Shown here piece after piece: positions 40,647 to 50,808 of a stretch of 64,000 nt of DNA. The DNA is taken from contig WBZZ01004602.1 of the NCBI GenBank assembly GCA_019918135.1, positions 37,288 through 101,287 on the forward strand. The letters are read 5' to 3'. How positions within the stretch are numbered: position 1 is the stretch's first letter; each line of letters opens with the position of its first letter. The notes below the pieces were generated by a model. That model searched no databases. It worked only from the letters and a program-made list of their open reading frames with translations, and was not told the DNA's origin. The DNA is from Paulinella micropora (Eukaryota; Cercozoa; Imbricatea; Euglyphida; Paulinellidae). The position numbers were made by a program, and so were the translations under genes.

Positions 40647-42735
40647 TCAGCAGCGCCACGTTCCTATCCCGTCCCAAGCATTGTCCACGTCTCGTACAAA
40701 GAAATCAGGAGTCCAGGAGTGCAGCTCCAGCTGCATACAGTCGAACCCGCCCGCCTCGTTGAAGAGGCTGCCCGCATACTTGAGCTTCTTTTGGCATTCC
40801 TTCCACACCGCCTCGGCAGGCTTGCCCCGGAAGTCTAGCGGCAGGTCCCCGCGCACTGGATCGAGCCTAACCATATCCAACACTGCCTCGATCAAGAAGG
40901 CCCGCCCCTTGCTCACAGGGGTAGTCAGCGGCTTGTTCCGCCGCCAAGACAGGTAGAGGCGCGGCAGCTTCAGCTCTATTACTGCACTCAGCGCCCTGTT
41001 CTCCGCCGACTGGCAGCTGCGCCGGTGCCCCCCGCGCCAGTGCACGCGCTGGCAGCTCTTGTCGCAATAGAGCCACAGCCCGCAGCGGCCGCACGCGAGC
41101 AGCTTCCCCGCGCCCAGCGTCTCCGCACGGCCACATGTGACGCACGCCAGCGCCCGCAGCAGCAGCCCCTGCCCCACGTGCGGCTCCGCCGCCGGCCGCG
41201 TTTCCTGTTCTGCTACTACCGCGCGCATCATCGGCGGCGGCGCGTGCAGCACCACGTCCCAGTCCCGCACCAGCCACCCCCACACCGCGTTCTTCTCGCA
41301 CGTCAACAACTGCTCCCTCTGCGCCGCAATGAAGCGCAGCAGGGCCGACGACGGCACCCGCCCCGTCCCGAGGTCGTGCTCGCTCGCGATCGTGGCCCAC
41401 ACGTTGGCCTCCCCCGTCTGGCGGGCCCGGTGGCGCATCCGCTCCTCCTCCCGGTGATAGTCCCGCAGGAGCCGCGCAAAAACGTCGTCGTGCTCGTACT
41501 CCCGGTGCTTGTCTTGCTCAAACGTGCGCGGCGGGTCCAGCCCGCCGGCTCCCAGGTACGCTCGCACGCAGTTGTTCCCCAGGTTCTGGAACCTCGTCAG
41601 CATCTGCTTCAGCACCCGGGCGGTTGCGCCCCTACCCCGCCGCCTCTCGTCGCCCAAGTACAAGAACACAGAGTCTACGCGCTCTCGGACGGCTCCGGTT
41701 AAGCACAGGACCTGGCAATAAAGCAGTACGCGCGCCACCCCGCGCCCCCGAAAAAAGCCGTCCACCGCAGCGGCTAGCCCCTCGGCCGGCCCGCGCACAG
41801 GGCCGAGCGCTGGCTCGGTCAGCAGGCACAGGCTCGTCGTCCCGCCCGTGACTGCCGCGGCACTGCCGCCACTGCCGGCAAGCGCTCGCCCCGCCTGTTG
41901 CAGGCGCCCACGTCTGCGCGGCCAGATCAGGCAGCAGGCTTTGCAGCCGTGCGAAGAGCGCCAGGGCAGCACCCGGTGTCTGGCACGCAATCGCGATCTT
42001 CTGCCCGCCGCGCACCCCCTCCACGATCGCGGCCTCGAATTTCTGCAGGTCTTTCTCCACGAACAGGCCCCGTTGGTGGCACGGCGGCACGTACGTGTAC
42101 TGATGCAGCTGCACCTCGGCCTGCCCCTCCGCCTCGCTACTTCCCGGCCGGCGGCACACGCCGCCCCCGGGGCTCAGCAAGAAATCGTGCGTCTGCGAGC
42201 TTCGTGTGCTGTCAGTCGCGGTCAGCAGCAGCCTTGGGCTGCTGCAGCAAAGCAGCAACAACGCCTGATTGTTCTCCTCCAGCCTCCAGCCATTGATGGC
42301 GGCGTCCACGCTTTGCCCTAACATGAGGTCGACGTCGTCACAAACCACCAGCGCCGGCAGGCGCGCAGCGCTGGTACTGCGCAGCTCGGCCAGCTCCCGC
42401 TGCCGCACAATCAACACTGTCGCCTCGCGCGCACGCGAGGGCTCATCCTCAAACACGCAAGGCCGGTTGCGGCCCACCCCCATCGCTGTCAGCGTCGCTG
42501 CTAGGCGGGCCGCCGTCTCTCTCGCTTGCAGAACTCGGCCGGGGATCCACACTACCCAGGCTTTTGCGTCCTCCTTCAACACCTTGGCTACCGCCACCAA
42601 AGCCGCTTCTGTCTTGCCCAGGCCCGCGCAGGCATTGAGCAGCTGCAACCGGTGCTTCTCGAACGATACAGGGTGGACCCGTAGCCCCTCGCCGCCGGCC
42701 GGCTTAGACGGAGCGGGAGCTAAGCCAGGCTTCAT
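40647..42735 (-). CDS. Origin-binding-like helicase paralogue with C-terminal MYND finger
   Basis: The first part (42735-~41905) has Walker A NACAGLGKTEAALV, a DExx-type LVVCDDVDLML and LLTATDSTRSSQTHDFLLSPGGG, aligning with the 36.7-39.6 kb helicase. It lacks that protein's N-terminal 400 residues. The second part is in another frame: RVLLYCQVLCLTGAVRERVD and KQMLTRFQNLGNNCVRAYL continue the alignment. It ends with an MYND zinc finger (CVTCGRAE...CGRCGLWLYCDKSCQRVHWRGGHRRSC) and a ~130-residue tail shared with the MYND protein at 50.8 kb. A 40- or 49-nt GT-AG segment starting at ~41920 would join the frames in phase 2; a slip in GGCGGGG is the alternative. MYND fingers bind proline-rich partners. 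Confidence 0.6.
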
Positions 42736-42739
42736 TTAC

Positions 42740-42935
42740 AGGCTCGTCTGAGCGAGGCGGAGTGGGAACGAGGAAGGAAATGGCAGGGCAAGACAGAGCG
42801 CGCGCGGGCGGGAGAGGGGGGGGGTGCCCCTTCCTAGAGGGGTGTGGCGTTCTTCTGTCCAAGATTTCTTTTTCTTCCTAGACAAGAAAAGGCCTTGTAC
42901 GAGAGCAGTCCACTATTTCTCTAGATTTTTTTCCT
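42740..42935. other. Spacer with a duplicated piece of the helicase 3' end
   Basis: GCGAGGCGGAG...GAACGAGGAAGGAAATGGCAGGG and AGAGCGCGCGCGGGCG repeat strings found at 39450-39605 in the 3' end of the other helicase gene. This suggests that recombination between the two helicase loci shaped this region. No gene. Confidence 0.5.
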
Positions 42936-42950
42936 CTTTAATTAAAAAAG
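42936..42950 (-). terminator. AT-rich 3'-end motif
   Basis: CTTTAATTAAAAAAG lies about 40 bases past the stop of the minus-strand gene 42987-44596. Confidence 0.45.
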
Positions 42951-42986
42951 AAACGCTTTTGGAGCCCAATGGCTTCTTTTTTTAAA

Positions 42987-44596
42987 TTAGTTGAGACTTG
43001 TAGGTGTTCGGATTTTTCTAGCAAATTTCTTGGAAGTCTTGAGCTTTATAGGCGAGGCCTTGAAGCCACTCGAGAGCTCGGCTCCTTTTGCAAGCGTAAC
43101 TTGAGGCGTGTTCACTTCCGTTATGTCAATCAAAGGAGGCTGCTTGTTAGCCAAGTGCGCGGCTCGGACGCGGATAAGGAGCGGCGGCAGCTGCCGCGAT
43201 GCCTCTCGGTTTGCTTGACTGATCTTGAGCCCGTGGACCTTTCTCCAAGCCATGTCCCCGGCTTGGGCTTCCGTCGGGTCCTCGTCGATAAAAATTACTA
43301 GAGGGCCCTCTGGGCAGCTACCGTCGTTTTTAAACCACGCTTCGATAACAATCTCTTGCAGGTTGTCGATCTTGGCCACGCTCAGGCGCTGCGGGGACTC
43401 GCTGGCCACAAGAGTAAAGGACCACTCCAAGACCCGTATGGACGGCAATCTCGTCTGCACGTGTGTTAGGCGCGCCAGGTCTAGGCATCGCTCTGTAGAT
43501 ATAGTGGCCCGGCCTCCGTCTCCGTCGTAACGCTCGCTCTCCCAGCACAGTTCCGTGGCACGGTAACAGCAATGCTGGGCCATATGCAGCATTATCAAGG
43601 CGCCGGGGTGAGTCTTGCTGTCGGTGTCGCTCAGCACAAGCCGCTGAACATGAGACAGCTCGTGCCGCTGGAAGAAGCGCGTCAGGTTTTCGGTAAAGAA
43701 CTCGCAGGGCACCGTGCCCGACCCCGTTCCTCGACGTCGCATGAGCTTGTGGCTTATGTGCAGGACCCGCTGCTCTGGCGCTGCGGCCGGGCCGTCGGGA
43801 TTTCTCAAGAAAGACCAACTTTTTGACAAGGCCTTGGTGCTGTGTGTTATAAACGCATCAGACAGATTCAGCTGTCCGTACGAAGCCATGCCTAGGATAG
43901 CGGCCTGCAGGTGGGCCAGAGATCCTCTGCCGGAATTGTCGTCTCTAAAACCGTGCTCGAATGCGCTGTCGATCCGCTCCCAAAACAGATTCCACAGCTC
44001 GTGCATGAGTTCGTTCGCTGGTGAATACCGTAGCTCATTGTTTAGCACCACAGCGAAGTTTTCTTTGCTGTGCTGCAAACACGCCAGAAGAGAGGCTAGC
44101 TGGCGTAAAGCATAGAAATCTTCATCCACCTCCAAAGTACCATTGCCTTCGGTCTCCAGTTGTCGCAGATAGCCGTCCAGCTTCTTTGCTACCTGCTGCG
44201 CCAGCGTTTCGAACATTTGTCTTACATTTTCGGGCTTTGCCTGCACTTTGTCTTTCTTTGTTTGGGGGGCCGGCACGGCCACAAAGGTTGGCCCTTGTTT
44301 CCGCCCTATTCGCCGCAGGAGCTCAAACAGGGCTTCTAACTGCAGCGGTCCGGCCTGCTGTGTTGGCTCCTCTTTCGACAGGTAAAAGCATAGCACCTGT
44401 CGCTGGCGGCCGTTCAAATTCAACAGCGTTTGCTGCGAACCCCACGTGAGGTGGCACGGGTCGCGCGTGGGGTCTGCGCTGGAGGAGTCTAGGCAACAGC
44501 CGCACAAGCCCGTCCGGCCTAGTTCGTCGTTCTTGTGCTGGACGCGTTAGTTTGGCTCTTGGGCTTGACGGCGTAGTGGACTTTTACGTCTGACAT
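42987..44596 (-). CDS. Unknown ~520-residue protein, LRR-like C-terminus, two exons
   Basis: The long ORF (to 44507 and beyond) has no ATG start. Upstream, ATG 44596 codes MSD and meets donor GAC|GTAAAAGT. A 50-nt intron (44538-44587) with ACTAAC and acceptor GTCCAG|C joins it in phase 0 to HKNDELGRTG... of the long frame. The body has an internal helical region (KKLDGYLRQLETEGNG), and the C-terminal half has spaced hydrophobic LRR-like units (LPSIRVLEWSFTL, LQEIVIEAWF, VHGLKISQ). No family recognised. The tail is basic (KLKTSKKFARKIR), perhaps for nuclear targeting. Confidence 0.6.
44538..44587 (-). other. 50-nt intron supplying a start codon
   Basis: GTAAAAGT donor, AAACTAACGCG branch-like site and GTCCAG acceptor, with phase 0 on both sides. 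It gives the following 506-codon frame, which otherwise starts without ATG, a start only three codons upstream. Confidence 0.65.
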
Positions 44597-44879
44597 GGTT
44601 TGTTTTGTAAACTTCTGTATGCCCGCCACCGCGTGCCCGAGACGACGACAAGGGGGGAGAAAGGGGAGAGAAGGGGGTGGGGTTGGGGGGGGGGCGCGGG
44701 AGGTTCGACGACATCAATTTACTGCGGTCGCTTCTGCTCCCCCTACTGAGCGACATCTGCCATCCTTGTATGGCAAGGTAATAGAAAGAGAGAGTAATAA
44801 AAGAGAAAAAGAAAAAAGGGCCGCAAAAAAAATTCTTTCTTCTGCGCTTAACGTTTGCCTGCATTCTCTCTGGTAGCTC
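44597..44879. other. Purine-rich intergenic spacer between divergent genes
   Basis: G-rich and GA-rich tracts and T-rich runs. A TAATAGAAAGAGAGAGTAATAAAAG stretch (44779-44803) is the only AT-rich segment. No gene seen. Confidence 0.35.
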
Positions 44880-45413
44880 ATGTCTGAAGAAGAACCCACC
44901 AGATGCGATTCTTGTGGCAAAAAGAGAAAAGGACCGGCGAGCCCTACACAACAAGCAAAGCAAGCCGGGCAGGCTTTGGATGTATGGCAACAGATGCTGC
45001 TTCAAACCCCCGCATATCACCCGCTGCTTTGCGGGCTAGCTCCGCATTCTGCAGAGCCGGGGACCACGCGGAAAGATGAGGGTCTGTTGCTAGATCTGGA
45101 GCGCGTGGTGACTGTGCTAAGCGCTATGCTAGCCAAGGCACGATCGGGTGATTACAAGGAACATGTGGCCCCCCGTCCCAAGGCTTTGACAGAGTGGGTT
45201 CAATCCAAGAGCGGGACGGTGCGCCCCGAAGATAAGCGAGCCACCCACGTCGAGCGAGACCTGTGGCGCGTGACCAACAGTCTGGTGCTGATGAACTATA
45301 CCTTGGCCAAGCAGCGCATCGAGCAGCGAAACTATGACACTTGTATCACACCTATGCCCAAGAGTACAAAGGAAAAAAGCGGTATAGCCGCGCTAAAAAA
45401 AGAGGAAGAATAA
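44880..45413 (+). CDS. Unknown 177-residue protein with N-terminal CxxC
   Basis: The ATG at 44880 begins MSEEEPTRCDSCGKKRKGP, a short zinc-knuckle-like and basic start. A helical middle and WRVTNSLVLMNYTLAKQRIEQRNYD follow. The annotated frame ends KKEEE at TAA, but a +2 frame from about 45345 gives a basic KKRYSRAKKRGRIRRQAK tail ending VTEYTM at 45472. That tail matches the 3' end of the 39.6-40.5 kb gene. The natural C-terminus may use that frame. Confidence 0.55.
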   Translation: MSEEEPTRCDSCGKKRKGPASPTQQAKQAGQALDVWQQMLLQTPAYHPLLCGLAPHSAEPGTTRKDEGLLLDLERVVTVLSAMLAKARSGDYKEHVAPRPKALTEWVQSKSGTVRPEDKRATHVERDLWRVTNSLVLMNYTLAKQRIEQRNYDTCITPMPKSTKEKSGIAALKKEEE

Positions 45414-45470
45414 GAAGGCAGGCAAAAGACCCCAAGTCGGAAGTAGGACAAGTTACAGAATATACCATGT

Positions 45471-45484
45471 AATTTCTAATTAAA
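45471..45484 (+). terminator. AT-rich 3'-end motif
   Basis: ATTTCTAATTAAAG, the same as at 40521; it follows either possible stop of the upstream gene. Confidence 0.5.
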
Positions 45485-45627
45485 GGGGAAATTTGAGAGA
45501 ACAATGATCCGTCACGAGGAGAGGGGGGTGTGCCCCCCCCCCCGGAGAGGATGAATGCTTCCTGAAGCGGGGGGGCGGGTTCATTTTAGAGGGGGGGGCA
45601 GCCGTTCGTCTTTCTTTCTTTCCGCCT

Positions 45628-45640
45628 ATATTTATTCTGT
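45628..45640 (+). promoter_or_regulatory. TATA-like box of the giant surface glycoprotein
   Basis: CCTATATTTATTC lies about 65-75 bases before the ATG at 45701. The surrounding leader has G and pyrimidine tracts. Confidence 0.4.
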
Positions 45641-45700
45641 CTAGAAAGCAAAAGAGAAAGGAGCAGGGAATTCTTTTTTTTTGTAGCTAAGCTGAAGAAG

Positions 45701-48700
45701 ATGCCAGCGTGGTCGATTCCAGGAGCGCTGGTCCTTCTAGTTGCCCACGCCGCAACCGCGACCTACTACTTCAACCAGACACGCGCCCTGGGCGTGCCTC
45801 TCAGCCCGGGGCACGGATTAGAGTACCGGCTGAGGATTGCTGCGGGCTGCCAAGCAGCCGTGAACATCCGAACCCCCGGGCAAGGAGTATTCTACGAACT
45901 CCATGTCTGTCACAGCTCCTGGGCTGCCATGACAGAGCTAGTCCCGACTTTTCCAACTGAACAACAATCCATCTGGTTTGAAACTGTAGCCAACAGGACT
46001 CAGCAGGACGTGGTTGTAACAGGGAGAGCCAACCGGGGCTGTGGCATGGCAGCCTCGGTGCAACCGTACCTCTCTTTCCACGTAGCCATAACAGATAGCC
46101 CCGCCGCGGACGGCAATTGTCTGCAGCTCGACGTGAGCCCCGAGTTCTTGGTCAGAGATCTCGAGGGATGTGGCTGCGGTGGTTACCCGTCGTGCGCGGC
46201 GTCTAGCTACGCGCCTGCGCAGGTTTCGTCTGACTACTACAACTACACCGAGGCGTGCGTGGCCAACTGGACTCGCGCGCTTGGCGAAGTGATCCCCGCG
46301 CCGGTAGCCGGCTGCCAGGCGAGCCGGGCCTGGCCGCCACCGCTGTGCGACCCGCCGCTGACGGAGCCGCCGTACAGGGGCCTGAATTGCTCCGAGTTTG
46401 TCACGTGTATCCAGGGCGCGGCGTTGAGGTGTAGAGCGTCGTCCGTTCTCGATGAAGACCTGTGCTGGCGCCTGCAAGATTGCGTTTGCGAACAGCAGCA
46501 AGCGGATCTTTTCTTTTCACCCAGCGGTGCCAACGAGACTAGGGTGCTGGACCTTACTCTGACTAACGGCTTGGCGATAGAATACAGGGTCACGGTGGCG
46601 GCGGGCTGCGCACTGGACTTCAGTCTCGACGCAGGGGCGGGCAGTGTCTGGACCTGCAGCCGCTACTCGCGGAACCTGGAGGAACTACTGAACAGCTCTG
46701 ACGCTTGGTTGGGGGGCGCAGCGCTGGACTCGCACGGGGCCCGGTTTTGCACGGGCCCCGGGGGGCTGCCGCACGACGCGGTGCTGACCGGACGCGTCGC
46801 GTTGCCGTGTGGCGCGGGGTGGTCCACGATCGCCAGGTTTAGCTTCCGGGCGCTAGCCGCTTACCAGGACCAGGGTACACGCGACTGTCTGCGCCTGAAC
46901 ATCACGCAGTCATTTCCACTAGGACCGAGCCCGAACTGTAGCTGTGCCCACCAAACTTGCGCCGAGCAGCCGGGCGACACGGTGGTCCGAGCGGGCGGGC
47001 ACAGGCTAACGGACAACTGCACTGCCGACTGGTCGCTGCCGGTGGGTCAGGTCCTGCCGGGTCGGGCACGCCAGTGTATGTCAGCCTATTATCGGGAGAT
47101 GCCCGCGTGCAGTAACATGTACACGATTAACTGCACGCGGGCCATATCATGCCAGCCAGGCACACAGCCCGTCTGTTTGGACGCCTCGGCGGAGCTGCAG
47201 GGTTTGTGCCCGCAAGAATTCGCCTGTGCATGCTTGGTTTCGGGCGGGCAAAGCCTATTCATCCCGGCCAACAGCGCGGGGGTCCAGCAAAGGCTCGCGG
47301 TGCCAGTGCCTGTCGGGCGGGCGGTGGAGTACAGGGTTACGACCTTGGCCCAAACTAGGCTCATTCTGTGGATCGTGAAGCAAATATATTCTGTGTATAG
47401 CGTGCGCTTGGACGTTGCTGCCTGTGACACATACGCCGATTCCATGTCCGAGCTCTTGTTCGATGACCCGTCCGCCTCCAGCAATGGACTCGGGGGGCTG
47501 GCCTCTGCAATGTACAACAGCGTCAGCCAGCAGGGCTCTCCGCAGGGCGCTCCGCAGGGCGCCGTGCTGGCCGGGCGCGCTGTGCGCCAGTGCGCTCTCG
47601 ACGAGGGAGGCCCGAGCTACCTACAGCTAAGCCTGTTCGCTTTGTCCGGACCACAGCAAACAAATCAGACCCCAGGGGTGCAGATAGATATCAGCCACGT
47701 GTTTGCGGTCGAGGGCGCGGCCGAGTGCGGGTGCAACGGATTGTTGTCGTGCGGCGCGGCTGCCGGGGAGTACAGGGAGGGCGCGTGGCACTATTGGTAC
47801 ACCGACGCGTGCGTCGCCAATTGGTCATTGCCGCCCGCGCAAGCGGTGCCGTCGTCGCTAGTAGAATGCCAGGCTAGCAGGGCGTGGCCGCCCCCGCTGT
47901 GCACTAGTAACTGGACCTCGACGACGACGACGACGACGACGACGCCGACGCCCAGCTCAACCACACAGAGCGGCGGGCCCGTTGCCTGCGAAGAGGTGCT
48001 GACGGACTGCTGGCCCGGGGCCTCGCCTGCCTGCCTGCTGAACCCGGCGTCTCCGTACGAGCTCTGCGCAGCGGCGTCGGGCTGTGGCTGCGCAGCTAAC
48101 CAGACGAGCGCGACCTACTACTTCAACCAGACACGCGCCCTGGGCGTGCCGCTCGCGCCGGGGCACGGGTTGGAGTACCGCCTGCGGCTGGCCGCGGGCT
48201 GCCAAGCCACCGTCAACCTCCTCAGTCTTGGGCAAGGAACAGCCTACGGATTTCAGGTCTGTACCAGCTCCCGGCCTACCGCGACGGAGCTGATCCCGAC
48301 TATGGGGTGGTGGACACAACTAGAAACCACCTGGTTCGAAACCCCTGCTAACGGGACCCAGCACGATGTGTTGGTGACGGGGAGAGTCAACCGGGACTGT
48401 TTGCGACCAACCTCGCACCCTCTGTACCTCGTCGTCAACGTAACGCTGAGCCCCGCCGCGGACTGCCTGCAGCTCGACGTGAGCCCCGGATTCTTGGTCG
48501 GGGACCTGGAGTCTTGTGGCTGCCCAGCGTACCAGTCGTGTGGGGCGGCTAGATTCACGCCCGTGAGTGACCAACCGAATTTCGAGTACCCGTACACCGA
48601 GGGGTGCGTGGCCAACTGGACCCGCGCGCTCGGCGACGTGCTGCCAGAGCCAGTGGCCAGCTGTCGAGCCGACAGGGCCTGGCCGCCGCCACTGTGCGAC

Positions 48701-50620
48701 CCGCCCACCACCGCGCCGCCGTTCCGGGGCCTGAACTGCTCGAAGTTTGTCACGTGCCTCGAGGGCGCGCGGTTGCGGTGCACGTCGGTGTTCGATTATA
48801 CAACGGGTCTGTGTGGGAGCCTGTCAAACTGTATGTGCTATCTGCTGGGCACGAACTCTGCCTTCACACCCAGCGGCGCCAACAAGACGAGCGTATTGCA
48901 CCTGAGCCTTAGCCGCGGCCACGCCCTAGAGTACAGGGTGACGGCCGACGCGGGATGCGCGCTGGACTTCAGCCTCGAGGCGGAAACCGCCACTGTGTGG
49001 ACCTGCGCCCGTTCCTCGCGGAACCTGGGGGGACTGCGCAACGACTCGCGTGGCGCCGCTACGTGCCGATTCTACACGGGGCCCGCGGGGCTGCCGCACG
49101 GCGCCGTGCTGGCCGGGCGCGTCGCGCTGCCGTGTGACAGCGACACCTGGAGCGTGCTCACTACTTGGCGCCTCCGGGCGCCCGGCTGTGCGCGTCTGGA
49201 CCTCACGTCGCCCTTCCCACTGGGAATCAACCCGAACTGCAGCTGCGCTCACCAGACGTGCGCCGAACCGCTGCCGGAAAGCACGGTCTTGCCCAGCGGG
49301 CAATTGCTGACGAACGACTGCACGGCCGACTGGTCGCTGCCGCCGAGCCTAGCCCTGCCGTTACGGGCGCGCCGGTGCCTGCAGTCCTTCTATCGACAGC
49401 CGTATGCGTGCTACACTTACACGACTAACTGCTCGCAGCTGTTGTCTTGCCCGCCAGGCACAGAGCCCGCCTGTGTCTACGAAGAAGTAGGCCTGCAGGA
49501 CCTGTGCCCTGGACAGAGTGATTGCGCCTGTCTAGCCCAGGGCGGACAGAGCTTCTGGGCGGAGCAACAAGCCAACTCATACAACATGCGGTCTGTCAGA
49601 CTTGCGGTGCCCGTGCCCCCGGGGCGGGCGGTGGAGTATAGGGTTACGACGTTGGCCCAAACAAACCTCATGTGGATGCTGGCACCGCTTCAGTCTGCCT
49701 ACAGCGTGCGCTTCGAGGTTGCTGCCTGCAGTAAGTACGCGGACTCTATGTCAGAACTCTTGATATCCGACACTTTCGCTGAGGACGTCCTGGGTCAGCC
49801 ACGCAAAGACCCTTCTTTGGCGCAGTACAGCACCCATATGAAGATTGCTCCTCTTCAGGGCGCCGTGCTGGCTGGGCGCGCTGTGCGCCCGTGTGCCCTC
49901 GACGAGGGAAGCCCGGGGTACCTACAATTTGTTCTGTACGCCTGGTTTCTAAACCCGCCAGTAAATCAGACCCGACTGCTCAAGGTAGATATCAGCCAAG
50001 TGTTTGCGGTCGAGGATGCGGCCGGGTGCGGGTGCGATGGCTTACTGTCGTGCGGCGCAGCCGCTGGGCACTACGACGTGGGTGCGTGGTACTACCGGTA
50101 CACGAACGCGTGCGTAGCCAATTGGTCGTTACCGCCTGCGCAAGCGGTCCCTCCATCGCTGGTCGCCTGTCGGGCTAGCCGGGCGTGGCCGCCCCCGCTG
50201 TGTACCAGTAACTGGACAGCGATCTCGACGACAACGACGACAACGACGACAGCGCCGGACTCAACCTCGGCCTCAAGGCCAAACTCAGGTTTGACCTCCA
50301 CGCCCAGCCCGACCCGCACGTCAAACGCAACCTCCTCAACGTCCAGCCCAGCCCGAACGTCAAACGCAACCTCCACACCAAGCTTAGCCTCGGCTTCTTC
50401 CATCTCGTCAAGCTCAGCCTCGGCCTCCGCCCAGGCAAGCCAGACGGCAAGTCTTGGGGGGCAGGGCTCGTCGCCTTCCTCCTCCTCCGCCTCCTCCACA
50501 CCCGTTCCTACTCACACAGTCGAGCTATCTAGTGCCGGTGCGGTCTCTTCGGCACCAGTTGGTATTGGCTGCCTGGTTTTGGTCTTGATCGCAGCTCTCT
50601 TGTCTGCAGCAGAATTCTAG
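45701..50620 (+). CDS. 1639-residue repeat-built secreted/anchored glycoprotein
   Basis: A signal peptide (SIPGALVLLVAHAATA) is followed by two ~780-residue homologous halves, each starting ATYYFNQTRALGVPL(S/A)PGHGLEYRLR. Each half contains smaller repeated modules, such as CVANW(T/S)...RAWPPPLC, GLNCS(E/K)FVTC, HALEYRVT...GCALDFSL, and AVPVPxGRAVEYRVTTLAQT. Cys is abundant (CGCG, CSCAH) and N-X-S/T sites number in the dozens. After a Thr tract (coded by ACG repeats) comes a ~100-residue Ser/Thr stalk, then SAPVGIGCLVLVLIAALLSAAEF with a stop TAG, like a GPI signal or short membrane anchor. This is the largest intact surface protein here. The frame has no break over 4.9 kb, in contrast with neighbouring genes. 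Function is probably host contact; inferred. Confidence 0.8.
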   Translation: MPAWSIPGALVLLVAHAATATYYFNQTRALGVPLSPGHGLEYRLRIAAGCQAAVNIRTPGQGVFYELHVCHSSWAAMTELVPTFPTEQQSIWFETVANRTQQDVVVTGRANRGCGMAASVQPYLSFHVAITDSPAADGNCLQLDVSPEFLVRDLEGCGCGGYPSCAASSYAPAQVSSDYYNYTEACVANWTRALGEVIPAPVAGCQASRAWPPPLCDPPLTEPPYRGLNCSEFVTCIQGAALRCRASSVLDEDLCWRLQDCVCEQQQADLFFSPSGANETRVLDLTLTNGLAIEYRVTVAAGCALDFSLDAGAGSVWTCSRYSRNLEELLNSSDAWLGGAALDSHGARFCTGPGGLPHDAVLTGRVALPCGAGWSTIARFSFRALAAYQDQGTRDCLRLNITQSFPLGPSPNCSCAHQTCAEQPGDTVVRAGGHRLTDNCTADWSLPVGQVLPGRARQCMSAYYREMPACSNMYTINCTRAISCQPGTQPVCLDASAELQGLCPQEFACACLVSGGQSLFIPANSAGVQQRLAVPVPVGRAVEYRVTTLAQTRLILWIVKQIYSVYSVRLDVAACDTYADSMSELLFDDPSASSNGLGGLASAMYNSVSQQGSPQGAPQGAVLAGRAVRQCALDEGGPSYLQLSLFALSGPQQTNQTPGVQIDISHVFAVEGAAECGCNGLLSCGAAAGEYREGAWHYWYTDACVANWSLPPAQAVPSSLVECQASRAWPPPLCTSNWTSTTTTTTTTPTPSSTTQSGGPVACEEVLTDCWPGASPACLLNPASPYELCAAASGCGCAANQTSATYYFNQTRALGVPLAPGHGLEYRLRLAAGCQATVNLLSLGQGTAYGFQVCTSSRPTATELIPTMGWWTQLETTWFETPANGTQHDVLVTGRVNRDCLRPTSHPLYLVVNVTLSPAADCLQLDVSPGFLVGDLESCGCPAYQSCGAARFTPVSDQPNFEYPYTEGCVANWTRALGDVLPEPVASCRADRAWPPPLCDPPTTAPPFRGLNCSKFVTCLEGARLRCTSVFDYTTGLCGSLSNCMCYLLGTNSAFTPSGANKTSVLHLSLSRGHALEYRVTADAGCALDFSLEAETATVWTCARSSRNLGGLRNDSRGAATCRFYTGPAGLPHGAVLAGRVALPCDSDTWSVLTTWRLRAPGCARLDLTSPFPLGINPNCSCAHQTCAEPLPESTVLPSGQLLTNDCTADWSLPPSLALPLRARRCLQSFYRQPYACYTYTTNCSQLLSCPPGTEPACVYEEVGLQDLCPGQSDCACLAQGGQSFWAEQQANSYNMRSVRLAVPVPPGRAVEYRVTTLAQTNLMWMLAPLQSAYSVRFEVAACSKYADSMSELLISDTFAEDVLGQPRKDPSLAQYSTHMKIAPLQGAVLAGRAVRPCALDEGSPGYLQFVLYAWFLNPPVNQTRLLKVDISQVFAVEDAAGCGCDGLLSCGAAAGHYDVGAWYYRYTNACVANWSLPPAQAVPPSLVACRASRAWPPPLCTSNWTAISTTTTTTTTAPDSTSASRPNSGLTSTPSPTRTSNATSSTSSPARTSNATSTPSLASASSISSSSASASAQASQTASLGGQGSSPSSSSASSTPVPTHTVELSSAGAVSSAPVGIGCLVLVLIAALLSAAEF

Positions 50621-50808
50621 TGCTCAGCCCGCTTGCACGGCCTCTGTTCTGCGCGATTGTGTAGTATAAGTAAAATAAAAAAAGAATTTTTGTGGGTTTT
50701 CTTTTTCCCCCGTCCATAGTACAAAGGTTGTTCGCCCGGATCTCGTTGTTAGCGTCCAAGATGTTTTAATAATACAAAAAAAAAGAGAATTTTTCTAACA
50801 GAATCTCC
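50621..50808. other. Convergent 3' spacer with AT-rich motifs
   Basis: AGTAAAATAAAAAAAG (~50668) for the + gene and TTTTAATAATAC (50763-50774) for the - gene serve as probable 3'-end signals. No gene. Confidence 0.45.
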
